Assembly: GCA_035763805.1 (NCBI GenBank)
Contig: DASUAL010000022.1
Location: forward strand, 1-39,096
Direction: 5' to 3'
Origin: DASUAL01 sp035763805
Lineage (GTDB): Bacteria; Gemmatimonadota; Gemmatimonadetes; Gemmatimonadales; GWC2-71-9
DNA: 39,096 nucleotides
Shown here: positions 31,735 through 39,096 of the stretch, in pieces
Numbering within the stretch: the first letter of the stretch is position 1
How the letters are laid out: each line of letters starts with the position of its first letter
The notes under the pieces: generated by a model
What the model was told of the DNA's origin: nothing
Database searches by the model: none
The model's input: only the letters and a program-made list of their open reading frames with translations
Program-made: the position numbers and the translations under genes

Positions 31735-32105
31735 TACCGCACCACGATCGTGCCGTGCATCCCCGTCCCGGGGCCGCCATGGATCGCACAGTGGTACTGA
31801 TACGTCCCCGCTTGCACGGTCACCACTTGCGTCCCCGAGGTGAGCACGCCCGTGTTCGTCGGCAAACTCCCCGGCCCGCTGTCCCACGTCAGGGTGTGCC
31901 CGCTCGAAGGCGTTGTCCAACTGAACGTCACCTGTCCCGCCGACACCGTGTCGGGCGTCGGGCTGAAGAAATCGTTGCCGACGGTGATGGTCGAGCTACT
32001 GCCCCCGCCACCGCCCCCTCCGGGCGTGCCGGTGCTGTAGGTGCTCCCGCAGGCCGCCAGGCCCGCGACTGCGATCGTCATGATGACTGCATTCCGAATA
32101 TGCAT
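31734..32105 (-). CDS. Plastocyanin-like cupredoxin lipoprotein
   Basis: A 123-aa lipoprotein (lipobox LAAC, then a Gly/Ser linker). The mature domain has SSTITVGNDFFSPTPDTVSA and a full type 1 copper site: His in SGHTLTW, Cys and His in YQYHCAIHGG, Met in GTGMHGTIVV. It should carry single electrons in the periplasm or at the outer membrane. GAGGAGG lies four bases before the ATG. First gene of the operon with the JAMM-like protein and the kinase. Confidence 0.92.
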   Translation of the reverse strand: MHIRNAVIMTIAVAGLAACGSTYSTGTPGGGGGGGSSSTITVGNDFFSPTPDTVSAGQVTFSWTTPSSGHTLTWDSGPGSLPTNTGVLTSGTQVVTVQAGTYQYHCAIHGGPGTGMHGTIVVR

Positions 32106-32142
32106 GAATCCTCCTCAACTCGCCGGTGGCGAGGCTAGTGGT

Positions 32143-32910
32143 CTACTGAATGCTCTTCGGCTCTCCGTAGATGAAGTTGTCGGCGACAACGAGATCGACC
32201 GGCCCGCCGGCCGAAACGTCGTTCGTGGCTGCGCCCAGCACGCCGGTGCCGAGGGTGATGCGAACGCGCGCCACGACGGCCTCCGGGAACCTGGCACCGA
32301 CGAACGACAAACCGGCGGCGTCGGAGCGCACGGGCGCGGCGATCCTGGCGAGGCTCTGTCCATTCACGCCGAAAAACTCGATCGTCGTGGCGGCGGCGAC
32401 ATCGACATCACTGAACACCGCCCCGAAACCCGTGACCTGCGCCGGAGTCGGCTGACCGGCGATCTGAAAGTCCACGTCCATCACGTTGCTGCCGACCGGC
32501 GAGAAGATCTTTGTGGGGCTGAACGTGCTGAACTCGGCGGCATACGCCGCGTTCACTTCCGCGAACCTCAGGCTGTCGTTCCGAAATCCGGTGCCCGGCG
32601 TCGTGAAGACGGCGCCCGACCTCACGTTGGTGTTGAAGAACGCCGCCGGGAAGTCATCCCTGTTGTTGAACGGGTTGGCACCTGCGCCATCCCAGTTGAT
32701 CTCGCGCCGGCCGGCCGGCTGCTCGCCCGCAGTCCCACCGTTCGACGGGCCCAGGGCAGTCCTGAATTCATCAACCTTGGCGGTGATGTTGCCGGTGGCA
32801 GCGAATACGGTCGCCACGGGCGGGACCGGCGCGGGGGCGGTGACCTGATCGTCGTTGCAGGCCATCACCATTGCCACCATCGCGAGCCCTATCCACGTTC
32901 TGCTGCGCAT
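32143..32910 (-). CDS. Secreted lipoprotein of unknown function
   Basis: A 255-aa lipoprotein: signal WIGLAMVAMVMAC (lipobox VMAC), then NDDQVTAPAPVPPVAT. The mature part contains GRREINWDGAGANPFNNRDD, FPAAFFNTNVRSGAVFTTPG and FGAVFSDVDVAAATTIEFFG, a beta-rich pattern seen in secreted sugar-binding-like domains; I cannot name it. GGAGGG lies just before the ATG. Ahead of it is repeat copy R1 with a possible sigma-54 promoter pointing at this gene. It ends 37 bases before the cupredoxin start, so the two may be one transcript. Confidence 0.8.
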   Translation of the reverse strand: MRSRTWIGLAMVAMVMACNDDQVTAPAPVPPVATVFAATGNITAKVDEFRTALGPSNGGTAGEQPAGRREINWDGAGANPFNNRDDFPAAFFNTNVRSGAVFTTPGTGFRNDSLRFAEVNAAYAAEFSTFSPTKIFSPVGSNVMDVDFQIAGQPTPAQVTGFGAVFSDVDVAAATTIEFFGVNGQSLARIAAPVRSDAAGLSFVGARFPEAVVARVRITLGTGVLGAATNDVSAGGPVDLVVADNFIYGEPKSIQ

Positions 32911-32958
32911 TGCGCCCTCCACGTGTGGGAGTCGTCCCCGCCGCGCCCTCGCGCCGGG

Positions 32959-33127
32959 ATCCGAGATCTTGAGCACTGCGGTCACGTCCTCTGTCACCGA
33001 CCACAGAGGCACATCGCGTGCCGGGCGGACACCGGTCGAGACGCTGCCGACGCGTGCAGCAGCGCCTACCATTTCTAGGAGCGAGCTACGGCCGGCGGTG
33101 AGAAGACTTCGACGGACGGTGGTGGAC
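32959..33127. repeat. Inverted repeat copy R1 left of the sigma-54 activator
   Basis: Matches the reverse complement of 35477-35677 over its whole length, roughly three quarters identical by eye, with one ~30-base gap. It carries, on the minus strand, the first nine codons of the STAS gene (VTAVLKISD at 32985-32959) and, on the plus strand, a second short shared frame (SELRPAVRRLRR). It ends at the activator's stop codon. Confidence 0.85.
33009..33023 (-). promoter_or_regulatory. Sigma-54-like -24/-12 element in R1, facing the lipoprotein gene
   Basis: On the minus strand CGGCAC-N5-GTGC, close to the sigma-54 consensus TGGCAC-N5-TTGC with correct spacing of GG and GC. The expected start point is near 32997, about 87 bases before the lipoprotein ATG. 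The same sequence is also an inverted repeat (GCAC/GTGC), so it may instead be a protein-binding site. Confidence 0.45.
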
Positions 33128-33129
33128 GA

Positions 33130-35220
33130 CTATGACCGGCGGTGCGCGGCGGGCTTGATCCCCAACTTCGTCATGCGGTGCCGAAGCGTGTTAGGATGCA
33201 GATCGAGAATCCTCGCTGCCCCCTGGGGTCCCTCGATCACTCCGCCCGTTTCCCGCAGGACGGCGACGATATGACTCCGGTCGACCTCTTCAAGCGTACG
33301 CACCGCGGAAGGAGCCGGGCCGGAAGGCTGAGCCGATCCAGAAGGCCTGCTGGCCGGGGCACTGAGAACCCCGGAGGCCGACACCGGGAAGAGACCATGC
33401 TCCACCTCGAGGACCGAGCCCGGCGACAGGATCACCGCGCGCTCCACGACGTTTTCAAGTTCTCGGACGTTCCCCGGCCACGAGTAGCTCACCAGCCGGT
33501 CCATCGTCTCGTGGGAAATCCCCGTCATCTGCTTGCCAACGTTCTTGGAGCAGCAGGAGAGGAAGAACATCGCCAGCTGAGGAATATCGGAGGCACGATT
33601 GCGTAACGGGGGCATTTCGAGAGGGAAGACGTTCAGGCGGTAGAAGAGGTCAGACCGAAAAGCCCCAGTGCGAACGGCCTCCTCGAGGTTTCGGTTGGTC
33701 GCCGCGATGACTCTCACGTCCACCTGCACCGATCTGCTGCCGCCCACCGGCTCGAACTCGCGTTCCTGGAGCACGCGCAACAGCTTCACCTGCGTCTCCA
33801 GCGAGAGCTCTCCAACTTCGTCGAGGAAGATCGTGCCCCCGTCGGCTAGTTCGAAGCGGCCGACCCGTCGCTCGATGGCGCCAGTAAAGGCTCCCTTGAC
33901 GTGGCCAAACAGCTCGCTCTCGACCAGGCCCGCCGAGATGGCGCTGCAGTTCACCTTCACCAGAGGACGATCCTTCCGGGGACTGCGGTTGTGGATCGCC
34001 CGCGCGATCAGTTCCTTCCCGGTCCCGGTCTCTCCGTAGACGAGCACGGTTGAGTTCGTAGGAGCGACTTGTTCGACCTTCCTGAGCACTGCTGAGAGGG
34101 CAGGACTGTCACCGACAATTTCCTCGAAATTGTGATCGGTGCGAATCTCCTCCTGGAGGTAGACATTCTCTTTCTCCAGTCTCCCCTTCAGCGCCGCGAT
34201 CTCTTCATAGGACTTCATGTTCTCGACGGCCAGCGCGACCTGATTCGCTACTTCCTGCAAGAAAGGCGCGTCGGCGTCGGAGTACCTATTCTTGGTCTTG
34301 CTCCCCACGTTGAGCGTGCCGATGCTTTTCCCCCTGCTGATCAGAGGCACCACACAGTAGGAAAGGATGCCTACCGCTAACAGGCGGCGATCGTTGGAAT
34401 ACTGCTGCTCGGTTTCCAGATCGCGGCGCACGGCGGCCCGTTGATGATCGACCACCCAGGCCGAGACGGTTTCGCTGCGCCCGACCTCTTGCCCAGTCCG
34501 GAAAAAGTCCTCCGGGAACTGCTTCTCTATGAGAGCGTAACGAAATGTCCCCTTGTCAGCCTGATAGAGCGAGAAGGCGACCACGTCGAAGGGAACGACC
34601 GGTCGCAGGGCCTCGGCGACTGCGTGACAGAGCGTTTCCTGGGTCAGATGCGTGATGACGGCGTTGTTGATCTCGAGCAGCGCACGATAGTGTAGGGCGG
34701 CCTCCAACCGCGCCTCGCTCCCGCGGAGCGCTGCTTCCGCCCGTTTCCTGGCCGTGATGTCGGTAAGGACGGCGAGCGAATGGTCGATTCTGCCATCCTC
34801 GGTGAGTTGAACCCTGGCCGAGACCAGCACGTCGATCAACTCTCCACTTCGCCGGACGAGCTGGCACTCGTGGTCAGTGATTCTCCCGGTCTCCCGAAGC
34901 CGCGCGATGGCGGCAAGGACACCGGGGCACGACTCCTTGGCGAGAAACTCGGTAACGGGACGGCCAAGCACCTCGCCGCGCTCGTAGCCCATGACCTTCA
35001 GCCAATGATCGTTGACGGCCACGAGCCGGCCGTCATCGCCGATCGAGTGCAGCATCACCGGCGTGTCGTTGTAGAGCGAGCGGGAGCGCGCCTCGCTCTC
35101 TCGCAGGGCCCGCTCGGCTCGCGCGCGCTCGACCTGGGTCTGCTGCAGCGCCGCGACCCGGGAGCGGAGTGCTTCCACCTCTCTGAGCAGCTCGGCGTGT
35201 TCCTGGCCCCGGGCCGTCAT
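33130..35220 (-). CDS. Sigma-54-dependent activator, PAS-GAF-AAA+-Fis (FhlA-like)
   Basis: A 696-aa regulator. A coiled coil (10-45) and PAS domain (about 45-160) precede a GAF domain (about 180-338) and the AAA+ domain (about 365-600): Walker A GETGTGKE (396-403), GAFTGA (443-448) that touches sigma-54, Walker B TIFLDEVG, arginine-finger region FRSDLFYRLNVFPL. A Fis-type helix-turn-helix closes it (GAARILDLHPNTLRHRMTKL). The start at 35220 has a weak ribosome site. The frame is open a further 149 codons upstream, but that part overlaps a remnant on the other strand and repeat R2. No receiver domain, so control is by ligand binding to PAS/GAF. Confidence 0.92.
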   Translation of the reverse strand: MTARGQEHAELLREVEALRSRVAALQQTQVERARAERALRESEARSRSLYNDTPVMLHSIGDDGRLVAVNDHWLKVMGYERGEVLGRPVTEFLAKESCPGVLAAIARLRETGRITDHECQLVRRSGELIDVLVSARVQLTEDGRIDHSLAVLTDITARKRAEAALRGSEARLEAALHYRALLEINNAVITHLTQETLCHAVAEALRPVVPFDVVAFSLYQADKGTFRYALIEKQFPEDFFRTGQEVGRSETVSAWVVDHQRAAVRRDLETEQQYSNDRRLLAVGILSYCVVPLISRGKSIGTLNVGSKTKNRYSDADAPFLQEVANQVALAVENMKSYEEIAALKGRLEKENVYLQEEIRTDHNFEEIVGDSPALSAVLRKVEQVAPTNSTVLVYGETGTGKELIARAIHNRSPRKDRPLVKVNCSAISAGLVESELFGHVKGAFTGAIERRVGRFELADGGTIFLDEVGELSLETQVKLLRVLQEREFEPVGGSRSVQVDVRVIAATNRNLEEAVRTGAFRSDLFYRLNVFPLEMPPLRNRASDIPQLAMFFLSCCSKNVGKQMTGISHETMDRLVSYSWPGNVRELENVVERAVILSPGSVLEVEHGLFPVSASGVLSAPASRPSGSAQPSGPAPSAVRTLEEVDRSHIVAVLRETGGVIEGPQGAARILDLHPNTLRHRMTKLGIKPAAHRRS

Positions 35221-35300
35221 GGCAGCGACTCGCGACCTCGCAATAGGGAACTCCTCGACCTCTGTAATCTGCACCGTTCTACGGGACCGCGGGAGTCCCG

Positions 35301-35441
35301 GCCGAGGCCGCGCTCGTTCGGCAGCTGTCGGTGTTCGCGGGAACTTTCTCGCTCGACGCCGTCGAGGCGATCTGTCCCGATGACGGCATCCTCGACGTCC
35401 TCTCGTCCCTCGTGGACAAATCGCTCGTGGTGATGGAGGTG
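35301..35441 (+). pseudogene. Remnant of an AfsR/LuxR-type ATPase regulator
   Basis: The plus-strand frame reads ALVRQLSVFAGTFSLDAVEA, ICPDDGILDVLSSLVDKSLV, VMEV. This is the conserved winged-helix segment after the NB-ARC domain in SARP/LuxR-type and cyclase-like regulators (L.RLSVFAGGF.L.AAE..C....VLD.L..LVDKSLV). Nothing before or after belongs to such a protein. It overlaps the 5' extension of the activator's open frame on the other strand. Confidence 0.7.
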
Positions 35442-35476
35442 ACGGCGGGCGCTCTCCCTCGGACCCCGATCGGCTC

Positions 35477-35677
35477 TCCGCCACCATCTGTCGCAGTCGT
35501 CTCACCGCGGCCCGTAGCTCGCTCCCAGCCATGGTGGGCGCTGCCGGACGCAGTTGAGCGCTAGGCCGTAAATGACTGCGCGTTGGGAGCGTCTGGATCG
35601 ACGTGCCTCGCTGGCATGCCATGTGCCCTTGTGTCCGTTGACTGAGGAGCGTGACCGCGGTGCTCAAGATCTCGGAT
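35477..35677. repeat. Inverted repeat copy R2 right of the sigma-54 activator
   Basis: Partner of R1 (32959-33127) in opposite orientation. It includes the complete STAS promoter area and first codons of the STAS gene on the plus strand, and on the minus strand a short frame MAGSELRAAVRRLRQMVAES shared with R1, which may be the start of a lost divergent gene. Confidence 0.85.
35612..35626 (+). promoter_or_regulatory. Sigma-54-like -24/-12 element in R2, facing the STAS gene
   Basis: TGGCAT-N5-GTGC with correct GG-GC spacing, at the same place in R2 as the element in R1. The start point would be near 35637, some 13 bases before the STAS GTG. A sigma-54 activator gene lies next to it. Confidence 0.45.
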
Positions 35678-35923
35678 GCTGAGACGTCGGACCCAGACGC
35701 TACGCTGCGGCTCGATGGTCAAGTGACGGGCCGCTGGGTGGAGGTGTTGCGGAGATCCTGTGACGTTGTGCTCCGCAGAGGTGCGCGGCTCACACTTGAC
35801 CTCAGCCATGTGTCCTTCGCCGACTCCGAAGGGATTGCCCTCCTCAGGAGCCTGACCGACCGGGTTCGACTAGTGAACGCCTCTCCATTCGTGGCGGAGC
35901 AGATGAGGAGAGCAAGGCCGTGA
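35651..35923 (+). CDS. STAS-domain-like protein
   Basis: A 90-aa single-domain protein: TLRLDGQVTGRWVEVLRRSC, VVLRRGARLTLDLSHVSFAD, SEGIALLRSLTDRVRLVNAS, PFVAEQMRRARP. It has the layout of STAS/anti-sigma-factor antagonists (LDLS.V.F.D..G..LL), where the residue before the G-I/V-A turn is the phosphorylation site; here Ser in FADSEGIALL. The natural partner (kinase or sigma factor) is not visible nearby, except for repeat relics. GTG at 35651 chosen; a second GTG three codons on is possible. Confidence 0.8.
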   Translation: MTAVLKISDAETSDPDATLRLDGQVTGRWVEVLRRSCDVVLRRGARLTLDLSHVSFADSEGIALLRSLTDRVRLVNASPFVAEQMRRARP

Positions 35924-35949
35924 TCGAAGTCCAGGAAGGGTGGTAGCCA

Positions 35950-37857
35950 ATGAGAAGCGTGGTCTTGGTTCTGCTGGCGCTGGCCGGCGCTGCGCCGGCC
36001 CTGGCTCAACGGCCCTCGACGGGATCGTGGCGCGACGAGGTCCGGCGGCTCCGCGATGCTCCGGCCGGCAAGCGCCGTCTCGGGAGCCTGGTCGCTTCGC
36101 GTCGCCCCACGTCCGTGCGCGTCGCATCCGTCGCGGCGACGACCGCCGAGAGCGAGCCCAACGACAGCGTGCGCACCGCAGACAGTGTGGCGCTCGGCGA
36201 CCAGGCCACCGGCGTCGTGAATCCGGCGGGCGACGCGGACATCTGGTTCCTGGACCTGATCGCGGGCCAGTTCCTCAGCGTGGACGTCGACGCGGCGGAG
36301 GTCGGTTCGCCACTCGACCCGACGCTTGTCCTCCTCGCCCCTGACGGCAGGACGGTGCTCGCGTCGAACGACGATTTCGACGGCCTGGACAGCCGCATTT
36401 CCTACCGCGTCCCGACCAGCGGCCGCTACTACGTGATCATCAGCGTCTTCGGGCGACTCGCGGGGAGCCCGGAGCTGCGGTACGCGATCAACTTCGGGAA
36501 GGTCGCGTGCGTCGCGATCGAGACGGAGCGGGAGCCCAATGACGCTCCGGGTACGGCGACACGTACCGCAGTCGGCGCCGACGCCTCGGGTGAGGTCTGC
36601 GCGGCCGATGACAACCCCGCCGGCGACGTGGACTACTGGACCTTTGTTGGCCAGGCGGGAACGACGATCGAGCTCGACGTCGACGCCGCGGGACTGGGAC
36701 GCCCGGTCGACCCGGCCATCGCCCTGTACGCGCCCGACGGCACGACCCGGCTCGCGTTCAACGACAATGCCGACGGAGCCGACAGTCGCCTGCGGTACTC
36801 CATCACCGCGACGGGAATCTATTTCGCGACCGTCGCCACGATCACGGAGCCGGGCGGCAATCCGTTTCCCTACATCCTGCACATTCGCTCGATCACGCCT
36901 GGACCGGGCGACCCGACTACGGTGCGCGCCGACGGCATCGGCCTGCCGCTAGGTCTCGCCGTCGGCAGCACGGGCGACCTGTTCGTGGGCGACGTGACCG
37001 GCGATCGCGTCGTGCGCGTATCCGCCCAGGGTGTGGTGACGACGTTCGCCGAGGTTCCCAATCCGCTGGGGCTCGCGTTCGACGCCTCCGGCGCGCTGCT
37101 CGTGGCGTCCGTGGACGGCGCCGTGTACCGCGTCATGCCGCAAGGCCAGGCCACGCGGTACATCACCGATGCGACAATCCCGTTCTGGATCGCCGTGGCG
37201 CCGGACGGCCGCATCTGGCTCACCGACCTGTCCGATCGTTCGTTGCGGCGCTACAGCTCCACGGGCCAGTTCGAAGCCAGGTTCGACGCCACTGCGGTCG
37301 GCGGCTCGGGGCCAGGCCCCTTGGCGATCGGTCCGTCGGGCGATCCGTACTTCTCGCAAGGGACCGAGATCTGGAGGCTCGTGAACGGCGAGTTTCAGCG
37401 GGTGTTCGCCGACGCGGCTCTCATCTGGGCGATCGCGTTCGACGTGGCCGGCAATATCTACGCGCCCATGCCCACCGCCGGACGCATCAAGCTGTTCGAT
37501 CCGGCGGGCACGCCGCTCGCCGATCCGTTCGCGGTCGGGGTGGACGCCCCCCAGGTCGTCGCGTTCGGGCGCGACGAGACCGGCGCTACCGTCGCGCGGC
37601 TCGTCGCCACCGATCCGCAGGTCGGCCGGGTGATCGAGGTGAACCCGGCCGGCGTCGCACACCGCGGGCTCCCGGTCGGTTTCACGGCGCGGTTCACGCC
37701 GGAGGTTGCGGCCACGGGTTTGTTGGGCGGAGGAGGCCTGAGCGCGGCGGACCAGCAATTCCTGGACGGGCTCGGGAACCGGAACGGTCGCTTCGATGTG
37801 GGCGATTTCCAGGCCTACCTGAGGACGTTAAACGGCTTACCGGGGAGTGCTCCATGA
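35950..37857 (+). CDS. Secreted two-PPC-domain, beta-propeller protein with dockerin-like end
   Basis: A 635-aa exported protein. Signal peptide (LVLLALAGAAPALAQ), then two pre-peptidase C-terminal (PPC) domains at about 60-180 and 190-310 (ESEPNDSVRTADSV, GDADIWFLDLIAGQFLSVDV; EREPNDAPGTATRT, GDVDYWTFVGQAGTTIELDV). An NHL/SMP-30-type propeller follows, with GIGLPLGLAVGSTGDLFVGD and IPFWIAVAPDGRIWLTDLSD repeats. The end, LSAADQQFLDGLGNRNGRFD, is a short Ca-binding-like unit seen in secreted proteins of this host type. No enzyme site is visible; ligand or surface-assembly role. Starts an operon (ATGA with the next gene). Confidence 0.85.
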   Translation: MRSVVLVLLALAGAAPALAQRPSTGSWRDEVRRLRDAPAGKRRLGSLVASRRPTSVRVASVAATTAESEPNDSVRTADSVALGDQATGVVNPAGDADIWFLDLIAGQFLSVDVDAAEVGSPLDPTLVLLAPDGRTVLASNDDFDGLDSRISYRVPTSGRYYVIISVFGRLAGSPELRYAINFGKVACVAIETEREPNDAPGTATRTAVGADASGEVCAADDNPAGDVDYWTFVGQAGTTIELDVDAAGLGRPVDPAIALYAPDGTTRLAFNDNADGADSRLRYSITATGIYFATVATITEPGGNPFPYILHIRSITPGPGDPTTVRADGIGLPLGLAVGSTGDLFVGDVTGDRVVRVSAQGVVTTFAEVPNPLGLAFDASGALLVASVDGAVYRVMPQGQATRYITDATIPFWIAVAPDGRIWLTDLSDRSLRRYSSTGQFEARFDATAVGGSGPGPLAIGPSGDPYFSQGTEIWRLVNGEFQRVFADAALIWAIAFDVAGNIYAPMPTAGRIKLFDPAGTPLADPFAVGVDAPQVVAFGRDETGATVARLVATDPQVGRVIEVNPAGVAHRGLPVGFTARFTPEVAATGLLGGGGLSAADQQFLDGLGNRNGRFDVGDFQAYLRTLNGLPGSAP

Positions 37858-38255
37858 ACGTCTCACGCTGGATCTCTTCGATGGCCGCGGTCCTGGCGCT
37901 CGGCGCGGCCTGCTCAAGCGACGCGACCGGCGGCGGCACCCAGGCGGGCACGCTGACGCTGCGCCTCATCACGCCTCACGCCGACGATGGCGCCATGACG
38001 TTCGAGGTGAGCGGCCCGGCAATCGACAACGCGACGTCCATCAGCGCGTCGCTGCGGCTGTTCACGCGGCGCGCGGGCGGCGGTACGGTGGCCGGGGTTG
38101 TGGTGGGAGCGGTCGCCAACGGCCCCGTGGTCGCGCTGCAGGTTCCGGACGTGGGCGCGGCGGCGAGCTACACGGCGCGGGTGCTCGAGGTCGCGGATCG
38201 CCAGGACGCCCTGCGCGCCTCGCTCTCCGGCTACGCGATCACGGTGACGCCATGA
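37854..38255 (+). CDS. Lipoprotein of unknown function
   Basis: A 133-aa lipoprotein: signal SSMAAVLALGAAC (lipobox GAAC), then a small beta-rich domain (AGTLTLRLITPHADDGAMTF, ATSISASLRLFTRRAGGGTV). I do not recognise a family. Its ATG overlaps the previous stop and its TGA overlaps the next ATG, so it sits in the middle of a tightly coupled operon of three exported proteins. Confidence 0.75.
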   Translation: MNVSRWISSMAAVLALGAACSSDATGGGTQAGTLTLRLITPHADDGAMTFEVSGPAIDNATSISASLRLFTRRAGGGTVAGVVVGAVANGPVVALQVPDVGAAASYTARVLEVADRQDALRASLSGYAITVTP

Positions 38256-39096
38256 CCCTCTTCATCGATATCCACCGGCGCGTAGCCACCATCGCCCTGC
38301 TCGGCCTGCTGCTCGGTACGAGCGTCGAGGCGCAGTCGGTGACGGAACGGTCCCCGAACCTGGGCGGCACGTGGCTCGCCGAAGCGCGGACCGTGCACTT
38401 CAACTTCGTGCATCGCTTCAACAGGAGTCCGGCCCCCCAGCGCAAGGTGTTGAACTCCCCCACGTTCGTTGTGGCGGCGCGCACCCCGTTGCGGACGATG
38501 CTCGGATTCGCCTACGCGACCAATTCGGACGTCGTCACCGGAATACCGAACGAATGGGAGCTGTTCGGGCGCTTCGTGCCCCGGCTCGATGGCGGTGGCC
38601 GGAGCACCCTGGGGCTGCAGCTCGGTTGGAACGTCGCCGCACTCAGCGCGGACGGCGAGTTGATGGGAAGCCGGTCGTTCGGGCGCGCCCGCCTCCTCGC
38701 GACGGTGCGGGGGTTCTCGAATGCCTTCGACGGCGGCGCAGCCCGGATGGTGGCCGGCGGCGGCGCCGTGGTCCAGGTGCTGCGGTGGCTCGCCCTTTCG
38801 GGCGACGCGGTGACCCTCTTGGATCGAGCATCAGACGAACGGATCGCATGGAGTGGCGGCGTCCAGCTGGGCATCCCAGGGACCCCCCACTCGATGTCCA
38901 TCCACGCCACGAACACCAATACCACGACGCTCGAAGGGCTCTCGCGCGGCACGTCCACCGTCCGGTACGGGTTCGAGTACACGGTCCCGATTCACCTCGA
39001 CCGGTTCCGGCGTCGTCGCACACCGGCACACGCGTCGCAGCCGTCCGCGGCGCACCCCGCGGCCGCCGAGGGGCACGCGGGCCCCGATACGTTGCG
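38252..39096 (+). CDS. DUF5777-like beta-barrel outer-membrane protein, 3' end outside window
   Basis: At least 281 residues; no stop before the window ends. Signal peptide (IALLGLLLGTSVEAQ), then NLGGTWLAEARTVHFNFVHR, FNRSPAPQRKVLNSPTFVVA, LGFAYATNSDVVTGIPNEWE, AWSGGVQLGIPGTPHSMSIH, ATNTNTTTLEGLSRGTSTVR and YGFEYTVPI. These alternating strands follow the DUF5777 family, barrels of unknown cargo often encoded with secreted propeller or redox proteins. The following Arg/His/Pro-rich region (LDRFRRRRTPAHASQP) is unusual as a barrel end. Overlaps the lipoprotein stop by three bases. Confidence 0.85.
   Translation, partial: MTLFIDIHRRVATIALLGLLLGTSVEAQSVTERSPNLGGTWLAEARTVHFNFVHRFNRSPAPQRKVLNSPTFVVAARTPLRTMLGFAYATNSDVVTGIPNEWELFGRFVPRLDGGGRSTLGLQLGWNVAALSADGELMGSRSFGRARLLATVRGFSNAFDGGAARMVAGGGAVVQVLRWLALSGDAVTLLDRASDERIAWSGGVQLGIPGTPHSMSIHATNTNTTTLEGLSRGTSTVRYGFEYTVPIHLDRFRRRRTPAHASQPSAAHPAAAEGHAGPDTL

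Noticed and set aside
33130..35667. Starting the sigma-54 activator at the far upstream ATG (845 residues)
   Set aside because: The extra part is low-complexity Arg/Pro sequence antisense to a regulator remnant and runs through repeat R2. The start at 35220 gives a normal coiled-coil/PAS beginning.
1..39096. tRNA, rRNA, CRISPR or prophage genes
   Set aside because: Looked for T-loop motifs, regular direct repeats with spacers and phage structural proteins on both strands; none seen by eye. A tRNAscan or CRISPR search could confirm.

Overview
The window is about 39 kb of GC-rich bacterial chromosome. The best guess for the host is a Gemmatimonadota member or a close relative. This is an inference from three things: exported proteins repeatedly end their signal peptide in Ala-Gln, the 3' end carries a PPC/beta-propeller protein with a short NRNG/DVGD-type C-terminus followed by a DUF5777-like barrel, and sigma factors, DGPF/YCII proteins and DoxX/cupredoxin genes are frequent. 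I found no rRNA, tRNA, CRISPR array, intact transposase or phage gene.

Layout. 1-6.0 kb: a frameshifted DGPF/YCII gene and its ECF42-type sigma factor, a YjbR protein, a membrane protein, a PPi-type phosphofructokinase, a second YCII protein, a cupin, and two leftover sigma-factor C-termini. 5.9-10.7 kb: trmO, a secreted methyltransferase, then an M4 metallopeptidase with its own exosortase, a lipoprotein and exonuclease III. The peptidase/exosortase block is bracketed by a 66-bp direct repeat made of the 5' end of the exonuclease gene. 10.9-11.9 kb: a NirK-like cupredoxin lipoprotein. 12.5-19.5 kb: a signalling locus with a hybrid histidine kinase carrying three receiver domains, a TonB-dependent receptor, a YfiR-family protein, a membrane histidine kinase and a single-domain response regulator. 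19.5-21.5 kb: a sulfur-handling operon (ArsR regulator, DsrE protein, SQR-like flavoprotein) with a palindromic operator. 22.1-23.9 kb: DoxX, a 44-aa peptide, DUF5996 and a UBP zinc finger in one coupled operon. 24.0-28.0 kb: a decaying region containing a cut-off hydrolase, a DUF998/serine-hydrolase fusion, and pieces of cupin, aldo/keto reductase, F420-reductase-like and SRPBCC genes. 28.1-30.2 kb: a YCII protein coupled to a RibD-like reductase, then a porin. 30.3-32.1 kb: a coupled cupredoxin / JAMM-like / Ser-Thr kinase operon. 32.1-35.9 kb: a secreted lipoprotein, a PAS-GAF sigma-54 activator and a STAS protein. The activator is bracketed by inverted repeats that each carry an outward-pointing sigma-54-like promoter. 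35.9-39.1 kb: an operon of three exported proteins; the last runs off the window.

Main ideas. Four places look worth a second look as systems: the one-substrate exosortase module between direct repeats, the receptor/YfiR/two-component locus, the sigma-54 activator with duplicated outward promoters, and the copper-protein/JAMM/kinase operon. A recurring theme is gene decay: at least nine recognisable gene fragments or damaged genes lie between intact genes. Some of these (single-base frameshifts in homopolymers) could be sequencing errors, but the larger internal deletions probably are not. All family assignments are by eye from protein sequence; none was checked by a database search.
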